NCBI GenBank assembly: GCA_943735955.1 | Contig: OX030958.1 | Location: forward strand, 10,095,626-10,159,625 | Direction of reading: 5' to 3' | DNA: 64,000 nucleotides | From: Piscicola geometra | Taxonomy: Eukaryota > Annelida > Clitellata > Hirudinida > Piscicolidae | Part shown: in pieces, positions 1 through 13,593 of the stretch | Numbering within the stretch: position 1 is the stretch's first letter | Layout of the letters: each line of letters opens with the position of its first letter | Translations under genes and position numbers: made by a program | Notes under the pieces: model-generated | Seen by the model: the letters and a program-made list of their open reading frames with translations, nothing else | Databases searched by the model: none | Told to the model about the DNA's origin: nothing

Positions 1-682
1 AATCAAGTTCTTCATTTTGTAATATTTTCATAACTATTGGAATTTTTGTAATGAAGAACCCAAAAAGTTACAAAATCTTTTAAAATTTCGAATTTTATAA
101 GTGAATTAGGAGTATGCAAAATTTCATGTTTCTGTTTCTAGAATTTAAGAAAACGATATATATTTACAAAATTGTTTCAATGATTAATTACATGAGCTAT
201 TAATAAATTTTATGTGCACAAAAGAAAATTTAATTGTATATATTCAATAATTCATTAGTTCTAGAATTCGATTATCCGTAAGCATAACGTAAGGCTACAA
301 TTATTTTCACAACAGTTTCAAGTGACTTCAATCACGCAATTATAACAGAATTACAAAAAAAAATTTAAATTGTTAATCAAATTAATTACTTAACATATTA
401 TATTACATTAGAAGTCAATAAACAATAAATCGCAAAGTAAACCAAAGCCAATTCGTGTCGGTTAAAAATATGCGAAAATATTCTTTAAAATGTAAAAAAA
501 CTCACGTTTGAAATATTTTATTTTAAATTCACGGAGAATGTCCATTAGAAGCGTTCACTTCAATATGATAAGTTTTTTATACAGTTTTACCTGAACTTGA
601 TTTAAATATACTTTGGAAAAACTCATTAAAATCAAATAAAATGTAAAGTTCGCTTTATGGCCTTTTAGTTTTAACAAAATAG

Positions 683-940
683 CATTACGCTGTCGTCTGC
701 TGTTTTTGTTTGAAAAAAGTATGTTTTCCATTAGTTTTTATATTAATACTTCTAACGACTGAAAGTCTAGCCAAAAGTGTTAGAAAAAGTTTGGGCTATA
801 AAGATCAAAGATTACCGGTCTTTTTTCCATTTTTCAGTCAGTTAACCACCAAAGTGGATGAGTTTTTCTCCATGAATGCTTTATTACTTCAAATTGTTGA
901 AAAACCCGTTAATAGAGTCATCAATTTATGTATTCTGTGA
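683..940 (+). CDS. Weak exon-like ORF with a hydrophobic leader
   Basis: Open frame without an ATG; a possible acceptor AG precedes TATGTTTTCC near 719. It reads a signal-peptide-like stretch (CFPLVFILILLTTESLA) followed by basic residues (KSVRKSLGYKDQR). No family recognised. A GT at the codon boundary after LTTK would join in phase to the exon-like segment at 1217-1339, but this is speculation. It could equally be chance. Confidence 0.15.
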   Translation, partial: HYAVVCCFCLKKVCFPLVFILILLTTESLAKSVRKSLGYKDQRLPVFFPFFSQLTTKVDEFFSMNALLLQIVEKPVNRVINLCIL

Positions 941-1216
941 AAAGCATAATTCCCTAGGCAATCACTAATGATGTAGGCTGCCGGAAGAACGTAGATGAAG
1001 CGTGAGGTTACTAAATTTATTGAAGGCCTTTCATTGAACGTCAACATGTTGCATTACGAGTTTGGAATTCTTAAAGTTTGCTTGAAGCTACATTAGTTGA
1101 AAGATCTGAAGATAAGTTCTAAAGACATAATTTGTGCATAGATAGTTGCACGCATGTTTTTATGAAAAAATGTGAAAAAAAGAAAAGCATGAAAGTAAAT
1201 TAAAATTTCAGAACAG

Positions 1217-1339
1217 GTGGTTCTAACTGATATATTAGATAAAGTGACCTATTCAAAGTGTTTTCTAAGCTCTGGAAACACACCCAAAGGGCGGTTTGAA
1301 ACTCCCAATCCCCTTCGTGAACTTTTACTCTTAGCACAA
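1217..1339 (+). CDS. Possible orphan internal exon
   Basis: A 123-base, 41-codon open segment between a good acceptor (TTTCAGAACAG at 1206-1216) and a donor (GTAAAT at 1340). The composition is balanced for coding (NTPKGRFETPNPLRELLLLA) and the segment is richer in G+C than its surroundings. No family recognised and no certain partner exons. It may belong to a small gene with the leader-like ORF at 683-940. Confidence 0.25.
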
Positions 1340-4300
1340 GTAAATGTAGACCACATAATATTGAAAACTTATTTTAATTTATCGAAAACATTATATTTAA
1401 ATTGTTCCACAATTGTTTGCATTGATGCTACAAAAATATTCCTATTTGCGAAACATATTTATTGAGCTTTGGGCGATTAAGAAGTATTGTTTTAATCTTT
1501 TTTATATAAATGTGTTCAAAATGAATTAAAACCTAAAACTTTTTTTAATTGATAATCTATTTGATAAATAAAAGCATGCAGGCCAGTTTCTAGAAAAAAT
1601 AATTTTTAAGTGTGGTTTTATCTTTCTAGCCATAATTGTTTACAAAAATTTAATTCATATTTTTTGACTTTGTTTTTTGAGAGTTTTAACACATATGTAA
1701 CTTAAGTTTTTTGTCTACTAAATGACATCACGCTTGAAAAAAAACGTTCAAATGCCAAAAATCAAACCATTTAACGAATATGCACTTTAAAAAATAGCAT
1801 GATTATATCTTTAAACGCTGTTTCTTAAATTTTCTGCTCTATTGTGAGCAAGAAGTGCATGGCTAAAATGGCACTATTATTATAATATTAAGAATCTAAA
1901 GCTGGAATAATGTCTAAGTAGTATGAAGGATAAATGAACATGTTCACATAATTGTTTTTTCTAAGATACGAAGAATTAATTTAGTGTGCGTTTAACGTTG
2001 AAGCCAAATGCAGAACGTAGAAGTTGTTTTTTTTAATGGAGCACAATTCTTTTGCTCTGTGTTGTATTAAAACAGCAAACTTCAACTATAAAAGAAAAAA
2101 ATATGTAAAATTATAAATAAATAAAATTGTTGTTATTATTATAAATCATTGGGTTTACGATTTCATTTATTTTTTTCATTCTTTTATTTATTGAATATAG
2201 TTTTAATATCGATATAAACTTGAAAAATTTAAGTTTAAAGCCTAACAATGCGCGTTTATGTAACTGTAGGGGTTTATCCTATCCTACATCACTCATACTC
2301 GAATTTTTCACTTATACAGTTTAAGATTTTTAGAAAAAATAATAAAAGAATAAATATAAAATTATTCTAAACAATTATTTAGGAATTTGCATAAACCCGT
2401 TTCCATATTTTTAAAAAAAATTGCTAATTTTTTTGTTTTATTTATCATTATCTGTCTCGGATTTATATTTTTGTACATATCTAATAAATATATTCTCTCT
2501 CTTCTCAAAAAATTAAAAAGTATTTTTCTTCTCTAGCTTCTGGTGCTTGTCAAGATGATGCTCAGAGATTTATTAATTATTTTTCACGTTTTTTATTTAG
2601 TGCACATTATTAATCCTTGATTTCTCATTCAGTTTAAAGCTGCCAGTTTTTGTTTATTTTATTCATTTATTGTTTAAATTATAAGTTTCAAAAGCTTTTT
2701 CTTTCAATTTAGATTTTTATCATTTTCAAGAAAATTCATTTACTTAATTTTTTGAATTAAATATATATTGTTTTCTCTTACTCATTTTAAAAAACAGTAT
2801 TCTAATTTTTATATTTTTATAGAATTCCATAAAACTCTAAAAGATTAATGGATTCATTTCATATTCTTATTTTTTTCAACTTGAATGAACTTAATTTAAG
2901 AAAATTTTATAAGTATCTTACATATTTCCCATGAATTACTGTGGTTTTCTTTACTAAGATATTCTACTCCATAGCTCAGCAACAGCTTTTTCCGTTAAGA
3001 ATTTTCACAATATTTCCAAAACTTTCGTTGAATTGACTTTGAAATACCATATTAAAAAATTACACATAATCTTTTTCTGCTTATAAATATTGGATTATTT
3101 ATAAGTTTTACTTAGTTATAAATCAAAAAAGTATTGGAAAACAAAAATTGCAAAATTAGAAACATTTTTTACTAGTGAGCTTATTTTCTATTTATTAAAC
3201 ACTTTATTCCGATTCAAATAAATAAAATTTCACAGCTCTGCAACCTTATAGTACTTGTAAAATAAATTATTATTGTTATGCCATTTCTCTACTTTGATAG
3301 ATAAAAAGATTTTAAATATTTGAATCATACAAAATTATATTTCAAAAAACTGCTTTAACGATTTTTTTATTGGAAAAATATTTATAATGATTTCTTATTT
3401 ATTTCAATAACGTCTTGAAGTTTTTCTTCATCCGTGTTATGTGCTATCATGGCATACAAGGAGATTTACACGGTTACACATTTTCTAAAGCGTAAGGTCA
3501 TTCAGTTTCCAGAAAGCGTTTAATTATGCGTTAACAGGTTCCATTTTAAGATGAAAGACACCTTCTTCAAAATCAAGTGTTGAATTCTTAAAACTTGTTT
3601 TTTAAAATCTTAAAATTATTTCCATAGCCATGAGTACACATAAGGTAGCACGCGTGAGTTAAAAGATTGCTGGATGAAGCAAAATTAAGTGAAAAACTAG
3701 GAAAAAAAATTAGTTTTATAGTTTTTCCAATACAATTATTTTGAAAGAAAAAATATTTTTAACCTTTACTTCAAGACAAATAGGATAAAAGAATTAAATG
3801 TATTTTGACAAACTTCTTAATTAAAAAATAAATTTTCAAGATTTTATGATTTTCCTTAATTTTTTCTATGGATTACTTATTTATATATAAAAAAAATTGC
3901 AAATATTTTTTTTTCTTTAAAAAACGGTAAAAAAATTCTTGCATGTTGAAGAAATTTCCAAAGTAATGGAACTTACAGTCCTTGTCAGTCTAAACAAATT
4001 ACTACAATTTTACTAAGTTTATAACGAATTTAATTTTTTGTTGCTTAGATAAAATTTGTTAAGCTGAGATTAAGGGGACATATCATAATAAATAAAAGTA
4101 AAACAAATCATTTTTATTAAAATTTAAATCTTTCACATTTTTAATCTACCAAATCTACCAATTGACAAGTCTCGAAACTTTTAAAAAGAAAAATGAGTTG
4201 TGTATAAGCTGCAAGCTATCAGATAGAAAAATTCAGTAATAATTGAAAGCGTGTACTTTCTATAGCAAAAAAAACATTTCTGTTAGTGGTTCAAGGAGAT

Positions 4301-6289
4301 TTGTATGACAATTTAATCGAGAATATAAATTTTTGATTTGAGAGTTCCAGTACTTATTATTATTACTTTCTGATTCAATAAATAAAAAATATATTTAAAA
4401 AATATATTTTTTACTCTTCACTTTTTTGTAATAGCTTGTTTTAATATTATTGTTTAATAAATTTTTTAATATACTTTTTATATTAATTTTTAACATTTTT
4501 AAACTGTTTAAATTTACATAAAAAGTATGAGTTAAATGAAGTTACAACTACTATTCTCAAATTGGTACAAATTTTTTATAGCATCACTTTGAAGATATAT
4601 GTTCAAAAAAATTCATCATTAAACTTAAAAATAAATTTTGGTTAAAGTCTATAAGAAATCAATTTAAAGTGTGGTTGAGAAAATAAAAACCCAAAAACTG
4701 AATGTTTTTATTCATGAAAAAAACTATTAAATGAGTTTTTAGAAATTATTTGAGAGGAGGCGAGTGAGAAAAAGACGTCTAAGGTGTTTTGTTCTATTGT
4801 GATCATAAAGCCTTTAGTCAAAAGGATTTGTCATTTAATTAACAAAATCTAAAATCTAAGTTAAATATATATATATAATTATTTAAAATTCTAATTATTC
4901 ACAAAGATGGAGGTAATCATGATTTATTTATTTATTTTGAAAGTTGAAGTAGAAGTTAGAGATTAAAATACTTTTTTGTAAAAAAATTTAAAATACCGTT
5001 TTTTTTATTGGTTACATGAGAATAAAAAACAGAAAGTATATTGATGCTAAAAAAACTTCTAAACTAATTAATCTTGTTCCGTCAATCATCCATGCCAAAG
5101 TCCTTCTCGAAATCATGCTAGTCAAAAGCATTTTAACTTTTAAAAATTTTTCTTCTCATTTAATTTAAATTATTTTCTTAAATAATGTTTTAAAAATGAT
5201 TTGATAAAATTTTTAAACCAATAAATGGTTGGCTGATTGAAGAACATGTGCAATTATCAAATTTTACATCAACTCATTATTAATTTAATAAATGTTTAAA
5301 GCTTTAGTTGAAGAAATACATACCACTTTCAGTAGGGGGAGCATAAGTAGGCAAAAAATCGAAAAACTTAAAAATCGTTACGTCCACTTGGAACATGCAT
5401 CAATAGGTTATTTCATGAATATTTAATATTTGAAGTTGGTACTTTTAATGAACCTTCCTCCCCCCACGCTTCGTTTACGTTTTCAAATGATATTATAGCC
5501 CAATTTTTTTGTTGTGATAAGCCAAAAATTATTAACGTATCGCCCATTTAATGTAAAACTTTCAAAAGTAGAATCTTTTAAATTTTCATTAAATCTATTC
5601 TTCAAATTTTTTTCTTTATTCTGTTTTCAAAGCATTTCTTCTTTGAAATCCTTTTTATTTTTGCTAATTTTATTTTCTAATTTATTTTTCTCCCTTAAGT
5701 CTGATGAAATATACATTGTCTTAATGTAAATAGCACTTGTACTATAAGTTAAAGAATATTTTCAAAATAAATTGCCCAGAACGTATGAGAGAAAGTGCAA
5801 GTCTTTTCTTATTTCTTTTTGTAGAGCTTTGATTATTTTGGCGGCACCTATTTTCTCTACGAGAAATTAGAATCAGTCTAGTTTAATACTGTACGCGACT
5901 GTGTTAAATGCTGCAAAATGAATAATTCTCTTTCATTAGACCATTCTATTATATCCAATTATATACAATATTATTTGTTCAATCCCATTTTAGGATTTGT
6001 CCTATTTTAGAATAGGTCGAAATTTAGAAACTATGAAATAAAAATCATGGAATTTGTTGTTGTTGAAAATCAAATAATTTGATTTCTTCATACAAGTTTC
6101 TAATGCTCACTACCGATGACTGGCGAAAGATATGCTGATTCGAAAAAAGGGAAAGGTTCACATTTCATTGAACGTAACAGTTTAAGAATACTCAAATAGC
6201 ATTGATGCTTAAAAATTGAAGTGGTAATTAGGAGCAGGTTTGGAAACGATCCAGGAGAAAGTGGCAATATATTTTTTCTAAATTGAACA

Positions 6290-6370
6290 TGGGGTAAAAG
6301 AAGTCAGCCTACATTCTTCTCATGCGGTATTTCCCACTAGGGGTCGCCACAGCGATATGTCCATTACTTA
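6290..6370 (-). repeat. Possible SINE/LINE 3' tail remnant
   Basis: Read on the minus strand the segment contains CGCTGTGGCGACCCCTAGTG followed by GGAAATACCGCATGAGAAG. This kind of 'GTGGCGACCCC' tail is common at the 3' ends of non-LTR elements in many animals. Only the tail motif is seen; no flanking duplication was identified. Confidence 0.3.
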
Positions 6371-7465
6371 TCCATTTCCAGCATCTGCTCTTTTTGATTT
6401 TTCATTTTTTCACAACATCCATGTGGCTTGGTGTTCATAATTTTTCTATCTAAGTTTTTCCATTTCATCACTTTTTTTTCTAGACAAATCGTCTCTTCTT
6501 TCCACATCTCAATCGTATTTCTCCCATATTTTTATCTCATTGGATTAAACTAAAAATAATTCAAAATATTTTTCAAAAAAGCCAAAAATAAATAATCTAG
6601 TTTTTTAACAGTTGAAAATATATCAATGTGCGGTGGTTACACAAGGTTTTTCATTCAATATTCAAAAGGGCTTTCAACCTTGAGTTATGCTTTCAACTTC
6701 TAGTAATTCTTTTGAATTCCTAATTTTCCTATAAACAAAACATATAGCTGAGGAACATGGTTTTTTTGAAACTATAATTTTTTATTTTGTTGAAAACTTT
6801 TCAAATAAATTTTCATAAATATGCAAACAAAGAATTACATTTTTCTAACATCTTGAAGTTTATTCAACTTCAAACCCAATTGTTAATGTATTTATTTTTA
6901 TGCACGTTTTTTGCCGAGATTCAATGCAGTGAAGTCATTAGAAGGATGTAGAGAGCAATATTTGTTATTGATATATAATCAAAAATTCAAATTCGAAAAA
7001 ATTAAAATGGAAAACATATAAAAATATTATTTAGATGAATTTGAATTAATTTTGAATGATTATTTTATTAGTATTTATATAAGTCATCATAAAATAAAAA
7101 TATACTATAAAAGTGTGTGTAATTTCGATTTACACAGACACGTATTGAGGATTTTTATGACTATTCTCCCATGCCGCTAAAAGGTTTGTCTTTTGAAATA
7201 GCAAATAATATTATTAGAGTATGCATGAATGTTTTATATAGTAATATGTAGATACTTTTCGAAAATCTTTGTGATTGTAAAAAAGAGCTATTTTTGGAAA
7301 AAATTTTAACATTTTTAATTATATTTTTTGAGCCTAAAAGTTATTTAATTTAATTTCAGAGTATTTTTATATGTAAATTACCATCTAAACAAAGATGTTT
7401 TCAAATAAAAATAATTAAGCTTCAACAAAAGAATTATTTACATGACAAGAAAAGAAAAGACTAAC

Positions 7466-8528
7466 TTGCAAAGTCTGTAGAGATTTTTTTCGTGAGAATA
7501 TGCTGTATTTCAGATTCAGGGTCATTCTCTTTATTTATCTTATAATACTCAAGATGAATCGCTTCATATTCGGCATCGTCTTCATCTCTCACCCTCGACT
7601 CCTTTTCCTTGTAAGCATAATAAAAAGCGTCGTCGTTATAATCGTACTCGGAGATTTTGTCGGTGTTTGCTCGTGCTCCCTCTGACTCTTGGCGACGGCT
7701 ATTGTTTAAGTAATGAAGCTCTGATTTAGCATTTTGATCTACTTTTATTTGTTCAGTCAAGTTATTCACTTCTTTATTGATACTGTTTGAGTTTTCATTA
7801 AGATTTTTAGCATTATTTTCTTTGTAATTTTCCATATTTTCATTAGTTTTATTCTTTTTAGGTTTTTTACTCCAGTCAATTATGAACTGCTCAGCTACGA
7901 AGTGGCAAAAAAATGAATGCACGTGACCAAAACCGGTGCGTTCGTATAGGAAGAAAACTCGCTTCCATGCGTATTTTCGGATAAACATTTTGACGAAGTC
8001 TGAAAGAGTCTTCAAGTTGACTGAGCCTGTCCTGGTCAGAGTGCCGTACTTGCCTGTTCGGTCTTTGAAGTCTTGAGCTATGGCTCCAATGCTCACGATC
8101 GGAATTTTCCAAAAGTCGACTTCGCGGGCGATTGGCGCAACAGCGTAGTCACAAACAGGTCCGATGAATGCAGACACCCTTCCATGGATAATACTTTTTA
8201 CCGCGTGGTGCATTGAATATTTTTCGGAGCATCTGGAGTTCCGATAGACAAGCTCAACCCTTCTGCATGAAAGATGAGTGTTGAAGAGATGCTGTAGAGA
8301 GGAGTAGGAAGGTCGCAGTTTATAAAGTGAAAATGGAGATTCTTGGTTGAATGGCAAAAGCACAATTATGTAAGTGCTTTTGTCGTCTTTGCTGCCACAT
8401 TTCTCAGAGTAAGGAGGGATTCTGGACAAACCACAAGCGGTAGGCAGCACAACGTCACACCATTTGAAGTGGGATGGTTTCACGTTTGAGAAAAACACAA
8501 AAAGATGAAAAATTGTATGATAAAACAT
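7466..8528 (-). CDS. Natriuretic-peptide-receptor-like protein, first exon
   Basis: The ATG at 8528 opens a hydrophobic N-terminus (MFYHTIFHLFVFFSNVK), a plausible signal peptide. Residues ~53-215 match the ANF-receptor ligand-binding fold of NPR-type receptors: IIVLLP and SLYKLRPSY near the start, FIGPVCDYAVAPIAR at ~121-135, a WKIPIVSIGA strand at ~140-149, and TLTRTG at ~163-168. Residues ~219-320 are an Asn/Glu/Lys/Asp-rich stretch absent from the usual family pattern. The fold resumes with HLEYYKIN and SEIQHIL. The exon ends in phase 1 with donor GTTAGT after 7466. The rest of the ectodomain, membrane segment and any kinase-like/guanylyl cyclase region would lie at lower coordinates but was not found, so cyclase-type and clearance-type receptors cannot be told apart. 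Confidence 0.75.
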
Positions 8529-10072
8529 ATTTATTTATTTAATTAATCTCTATGGTCATTTTGAAACAGATTTGATATCCAAGGAAAGTTTTATTATAAT
8601 CTATATACTACTGTTACGATAATATGAAATTTCATATTTTAATATTAAACTAATTATAATTAAAAAATTTAAATTTGAAATGATTGAATTTAAAAAAACT
8701 TGGTTTCACATATGTTTCAAGATGTTAGACAAATATATAAATCCATTTTAATAAGTGTAATTATTTATTTGAATCACTCATTTTTAAACTTTCGATATTT
8801 AAAAATATAATTATTTCAGACCAAACTTCTTTTATACATATTTTATTTGGCATGATAACTCATTGAATACAAGTTGTTTTGGTATTTATTTTTAGAACTA
8901 AAAAATTCGCATTTTCTAATTGTTTTTAGTTTATGACTTAGTTAAATGCTGAGCTTAAAAAGTTTTTATAAATATATTTTATATTTATTTCCAATGACAT
9001 TGATGTTATGAGACATATTAACTTTGCTCAAAATAAAAATAGAACTAAGATATTCATTAAGATCTATGAAGCTTCTTGTATCGCAATCAGTTTTCTTTCA
9101 ATTAATTTCTATTTTTCAACGTCAAACCCAACGAATAATTCCTCTGCATTCCCAAGCATCAGTAGCGCCTTATATAGCCTTCTGGAAGATGAATATGTTC
9201 CGACTCGTATGCCGTATGCTTATTCATAACCATTTTGGCACAAAATATTGAAATCAAGATTGTGTAACTGACCCAAAATTTAATTACCGGCATAATCTTA
9301 ATTTTTTAATTAACTAAAAAATTATTATTTTGCACATTGAACTATTTTTCAACCTCCAATTTCTAGAAAAAATTGTCTGTAATTTATTAACCCGTCAGAT
9401 AAAATTCATTGCTGAATTTAAAATAAACAAATAAAATTCTGAAAAAAATATAATTTTTGAACTTTTCTTATTTAGCTTTGCAGTAGACATCTATCTTTAT
9501 TATAATCGGAAAAAAAGAGACAAGCTCGTTGATATTTTTTAAAAAGTATTTAATTCTTTTAAACTTTTTAATGTCTAATTATTCAATTGATGGTTTCATA
9601 ATATTAAATACTCATGGTCAAGTCTATTTTGTTCTATTCATTCGTCAATTTCACATTTAACTCCCAAATTAGTGAAGTTAATGTGATAACAAAGAAAAAA
9701 TGACGAAAGTTAAAAGTTTAGACACCCAAAGTGAGAAGACGTTCAAGGGTTTTAAGTTAAAGCTTTAAAAAAATATTTTTTCGAGGTTTCAATTTTGTTC
9801 AAGTTTCAAATGGGAGGCGGTTGTGTGTTTATGACATCGCTCTCATGGTGATATTGATTAGTTCAACGCGTTTTAAATATTCGTCTAAATTTTGCAATTG
9901 CTATTTACCTTAGTTACTTTATCTTATAAACTAATGTTTAGGAGGATATTTCAAAGCTTTTAAGTTTAAAGATTAAATTAAACTAAATTTTCAAAAAATT
10001 GGATGGAAGCTAGTGAGTTTGTTAAAAATTTGTCGGGAAAAAGGCTTTGAAAATGAAGAAAAAGAGAAAAAA
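8529..10072. other. Intergenic, no gene seen
   Basis: AT-rich DNA between the minus-strand receptor exon and the plus-strand TRAF gene. A slightly GC-richer patch at ~9140-9235 carries short open frames on both strands but no recognisable domain. No RING or zinc-finger exon of TRAF type was found here, though one would be expected for a full-length TRAF. Confidence 0.5.
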
Positions 10073-12147
10073 ATGGATGAGTTTGTAAAATCATTTGAAA
10101 TGGATTTAATTAAAAAACATGAAGCAAAGCAAAAAAAGAAAAAGGCTACAAGTGTTTTTGAAATCGTGGAAAATAATTCAGACGATAAAAACCAAAATGA
10201 AGATAAATTAGAAAATATTGAAGATGATGAAATCAAAAGTGCAGATTCTTCAAAAAAAGAGAAAGAAAAATTTGAAGAAAGAGAAGATGAGTTGCAATTT
10301 TTGACCAAAGAGATTTTACAAAAGTATGGTTTCAAAGAGACTTCAAATCTTTAAATGATTCAGTGTATAGAAATATTATTTTAAAGATGTTACATTATGT
10401 GATTTATCGGTTAATGATGGTTTGATGCCTTTCAAGTGACGACGATCCAGGAAGTTTAAGAAGCCTCTGGGAAGCGTTTCAAAAGTTGAAGAAGAGGCAA
10501 GAGTCGGAGGTTGAATTACTGAAAGAAACCTTTGCTGAGGTTGGAATTTAACTATTGAAAAATAATCGTTTTCTTGAAAAGTTTAAATTATTTATAAATG
10601 AAAAAAATGACACTTTCGAAAAGAAAAAATGTTGAACATCCTTACACAGGTGAAATTCCAAATGAAAAGTGTGACAAAGTGTGTGGGAGACCATCAGCTC
10701 CTTTGGCGAGTGAACGAATTTTCTAGCCTCAACGACAAGCCCCACGTCAGTCCAGTCTTCGATAGCCATCGCAACGGCTACAAGATGCAAGTGATTTTGT
10801 CCATGAACAAAACAGGTAATTTTTCATCATTTACGTCTTGATTTAATCTAATGTTCTGTGTCATTATAGTTTTTTTTACATAGAATTCTCTTAATTAATA
10901 TTATATAAAAATTGTTTTACTATCAAATGAGTAGCCTTTGAAATGTCCATGATTTATTTCTATAAACATAATCTAATTATATCTTATAATAATTTTTTAA
11001 ACTTTATTTTAACTCAATATGTTTTCAGCAAGCGATAAGATGGCTCTACACTTTTGCATCTGGAAAGGAAAGAGTGATACTTTTCTACCATGGCCTTTTT
11101 CCTGCCCTATAACATTCATTATTTTGAATTTAAAGAAGATACATGAGCAAGATGAAGAAAGAAGTAGTGATAACAAGAGTGGCACGAAAGAGAAAGATGC
11201 CCTGGAGAACTATTCGAAGCACTTTGATCCGAGGACTCAATCGCTGAAAAGCCCATGTCTTCAAAGACCTGTGACAGAAAAAAACAAGAACATTGGTTTG
11301 TCAACGAGAAAAAAAAATTATGTTTTTATTTTTTAAGATATTCATAAGAACCTGGTCAGCGAAATACTAGGTTGATTTTACTTGCATTTAAAAAAATTTG
11401 GTAAGTGAAACTTTCGGTATGGAATTTTAATTTTTCTTCCTACATAACTGAATAACTTTTTAAATTATACTTTAAAAGAATTTATATCTAAAAGGTTCTA
11501 AATTAGAATTTTACATCTTGAAAATAGATCAAATCGTTTGCTTTGGTGAATATATCTTTTATAAAAATGATTCTCTTAAAACTATAAAAGAATAAGTAGT
11601 TTAAAAGATTCTCTGATTTTAAATGTCTCCATGGGATGGCATCACAATGTGATGATGTAGTTTTAAAAAAATGTCAATACAATTTCAATTTTTATATATA
11701 GTTTTATCTAAATCGAATTTTGAAATTAGTAAAATTGATATATTAATATTTATTATAAAACTACGTATTGTAAGAACTCCATTTATTTGCTTTTGAAAAA
11801 AAATTTTTTTTATGAAAGACCTGTCAACAAAACTTCAAAGTTTTGATCTTTTATCTAAATCGAATTTTGAAATTCTGAAAACTAATATATAAATATTATA
11901 TAGAACTACCTTTAGTCAAAAAAATTGTATGCTAACAAAATAGATATATTTATTTATTTAAATATTTAAGCAATTATTTCGCTAACGAGAGCTAAAACAA
12001 TTTTCTGCTTCATTAATTAAATAATCAAACAAACACACCGACAAAGGCTTCTCTAACTTCATCTCGCTCTTGAGTCTGAGGGAGGGTGGCTTCGTAGAGA
12101 ACGACAGCATCTACATCAAGGTGGTTATTGACCTGTCCGAGATCTAA
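10073..12147 (+). CDS. TRAF-family adaptor with C-terminal MATH (TRAF-C) domain
   Basis: Exons: (10073 or earlier)-10323, 10437-10539, 10650-10815, 11029-11295, 12047-12147. All joins keep phase (2,0,1,1), giving ~295 residues from the first in-frame Met. The first two exons are Lys/Glu-rich and may be coiled coil. The last three encode a TRAF-C/MATH domain: LLWRVNEFSSL, SPVFDSHRNGYKM, then KGKSDTFLPWPF (LPWPF is a TRAF hallmark), LQRPVTEKNKNIG, and a final strand ENDSIYIKVVIDLSEI before TAA. Family role: TRAFs bind TNF-receptor/Toll-pathway receptors through TRAF-C and signal to NF-kB/JNK. No RING or TRAF zinc fingers were found upstream, so either the 5' exons were missed or this is a RING-less, TRAF1-like form. 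The start codon is uncertain. Confidence 0.75.
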
Positions 12148-12424
12148 ACGGAAGCTTTTGCAAACAGAAACTGACTGATCACTCTTAATTATCTTTAGAT
12201 GTATTCGAAAAAACTTGAGAACGTTAAAAATGTTCTATTAAATATGGTTTTAATGTCGATTTTTATTTAATACATTTTCATTATTTTATATTTTTTTAAA
12301 TCAAACATTATACAATGAACCGAGAACATAAAGCCAGTTATTTTCATAATTTCTATATAAGTTTTATAATGCGTTTTTATTTTTGCAATGACACTAACAT
12401 ATTGACCTTCATGCTTAAATGAGA

Positions 12425-12640
12425 TCAAAGCTGGGCATAATGAACAAGCGAGTGGGTTGGCTAAGACGGTATAGTCGTTGGACCTGCAACTTAAAGGTCG
12501 CCCGTTCAACTTCTTGTTCAGCCAACCGTGAGCTATCATAGACCTATGATGTATATGTTTCACGGCTTATGTCGTGTGAGTGGCGCTTCTGTTGCGTGTC
12601 TTGGCGTGTTATAAACTGGCATTATTATTATTCAGAAGTG
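12425..12640 (+). repeat. tRNA-derived SINE, copy 1
   Basis: Begins with a tRNA-like head carrying a box-A-like GGGTTGGCTAAGACGG and a box-B-like region CGCCCGTTCAACTTC, followed by a body (GTGAGCTATCATAGACC) also present in the minus-strand copy at 29225-29455. It ends in a (ATT)n-type tail (GGCATTATTATTATTC). Shared head and body at two dispersed loci indicate a SINE rather than a tRNA gene. Confidence 0.55.
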
Positions 12641-13593
12641 AAAAAATTTCATTTCAATATTAACACATTTCCAAAATAGCTTATTGTCGTTACGAGCAGA
12701 TAATGATTAAGAGCTGATGCTGATGACATTACATTGGTTTGGTCGCTTTGAACCAATTTTCCATTCATCAGCGTAAGATGATATTTTTCTCAAGTCGTGT
12801 TTTGTGATCATTTTGAATAAATCTAAATTTCAAAAAAGTCTCAAAACTATGTATGCTGTTGGTTCAAAGTTGACATTTTTTCGAAATCAATCTCAATAAA
12901 ACAGGTTTCAAACCAAGCGTTAATCATACTGAAAACTCTGTGGATCCAATGACCAGAGTTCAACCACATGCGATTTACTAAAAAGCAGGACATTTTCCCT
13001 TTTACTCTATTGAGGTCTGTATTAGATTGTCTCTACGCTCAGCGGAATCATTGGCCATTTTACAATTGTTTCCTTTTCTATACAATATATTCTTTAATTT
13101 CTTATTTTCAGTAATTAATTCAACTAAATTGAAGTTTTAAATTTAGTATATAAACAACAAATTTTATGCTTAAAGATTTATGTAAAACTAAAATTTTTCT
13201 CTATCTTTTAAAATTGTAAATTATTTTTCTATGATTTTTATAAATTCTCTTTTAACTGTAAATTAAATGTATTTATAATTCTTTAAAGTTTTAAATTATA
13301 ATTATAAAACTACTGAAAAATAAAAAAATTAAGGCATTTATTTTAAAATTTTTCATCCTTTTGTTATGTCATAATTGCTCAGATCACTATTTAACAACAA
13401 CTTTGAATTACAAACAATTAAATTTTGCCAAAATCATAATCATACAAGGATTAATATAACATGCAATATGGAAAATTTTTTGAGAAAATTTTTATATCAC
13501 TTATAAACTTCTCACATATTCAAGAATGGTGCACTTTATAAATGATCTTGCTAAATTCCAACTTTAAGAACTAAAACACTTAAGTCTTAAGAA

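Larger units (their letters stand above)
1..7465. other. AT-rich region without a confident gene
   Basis: About 7.4 kb of A+T-rich DNA with frequent stops in all frames. I see no recognisable domain. It should hold, or be spanned by, the intron after the first exon of the receptor gene that ends at 7466 on the minus strand, but no later receptor exon was found here. Two weak exon-like stretches on the plus strand are listed separately. A short SINE/LINE-like fragment lies near 6300-6365. Confidence 0.6.
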
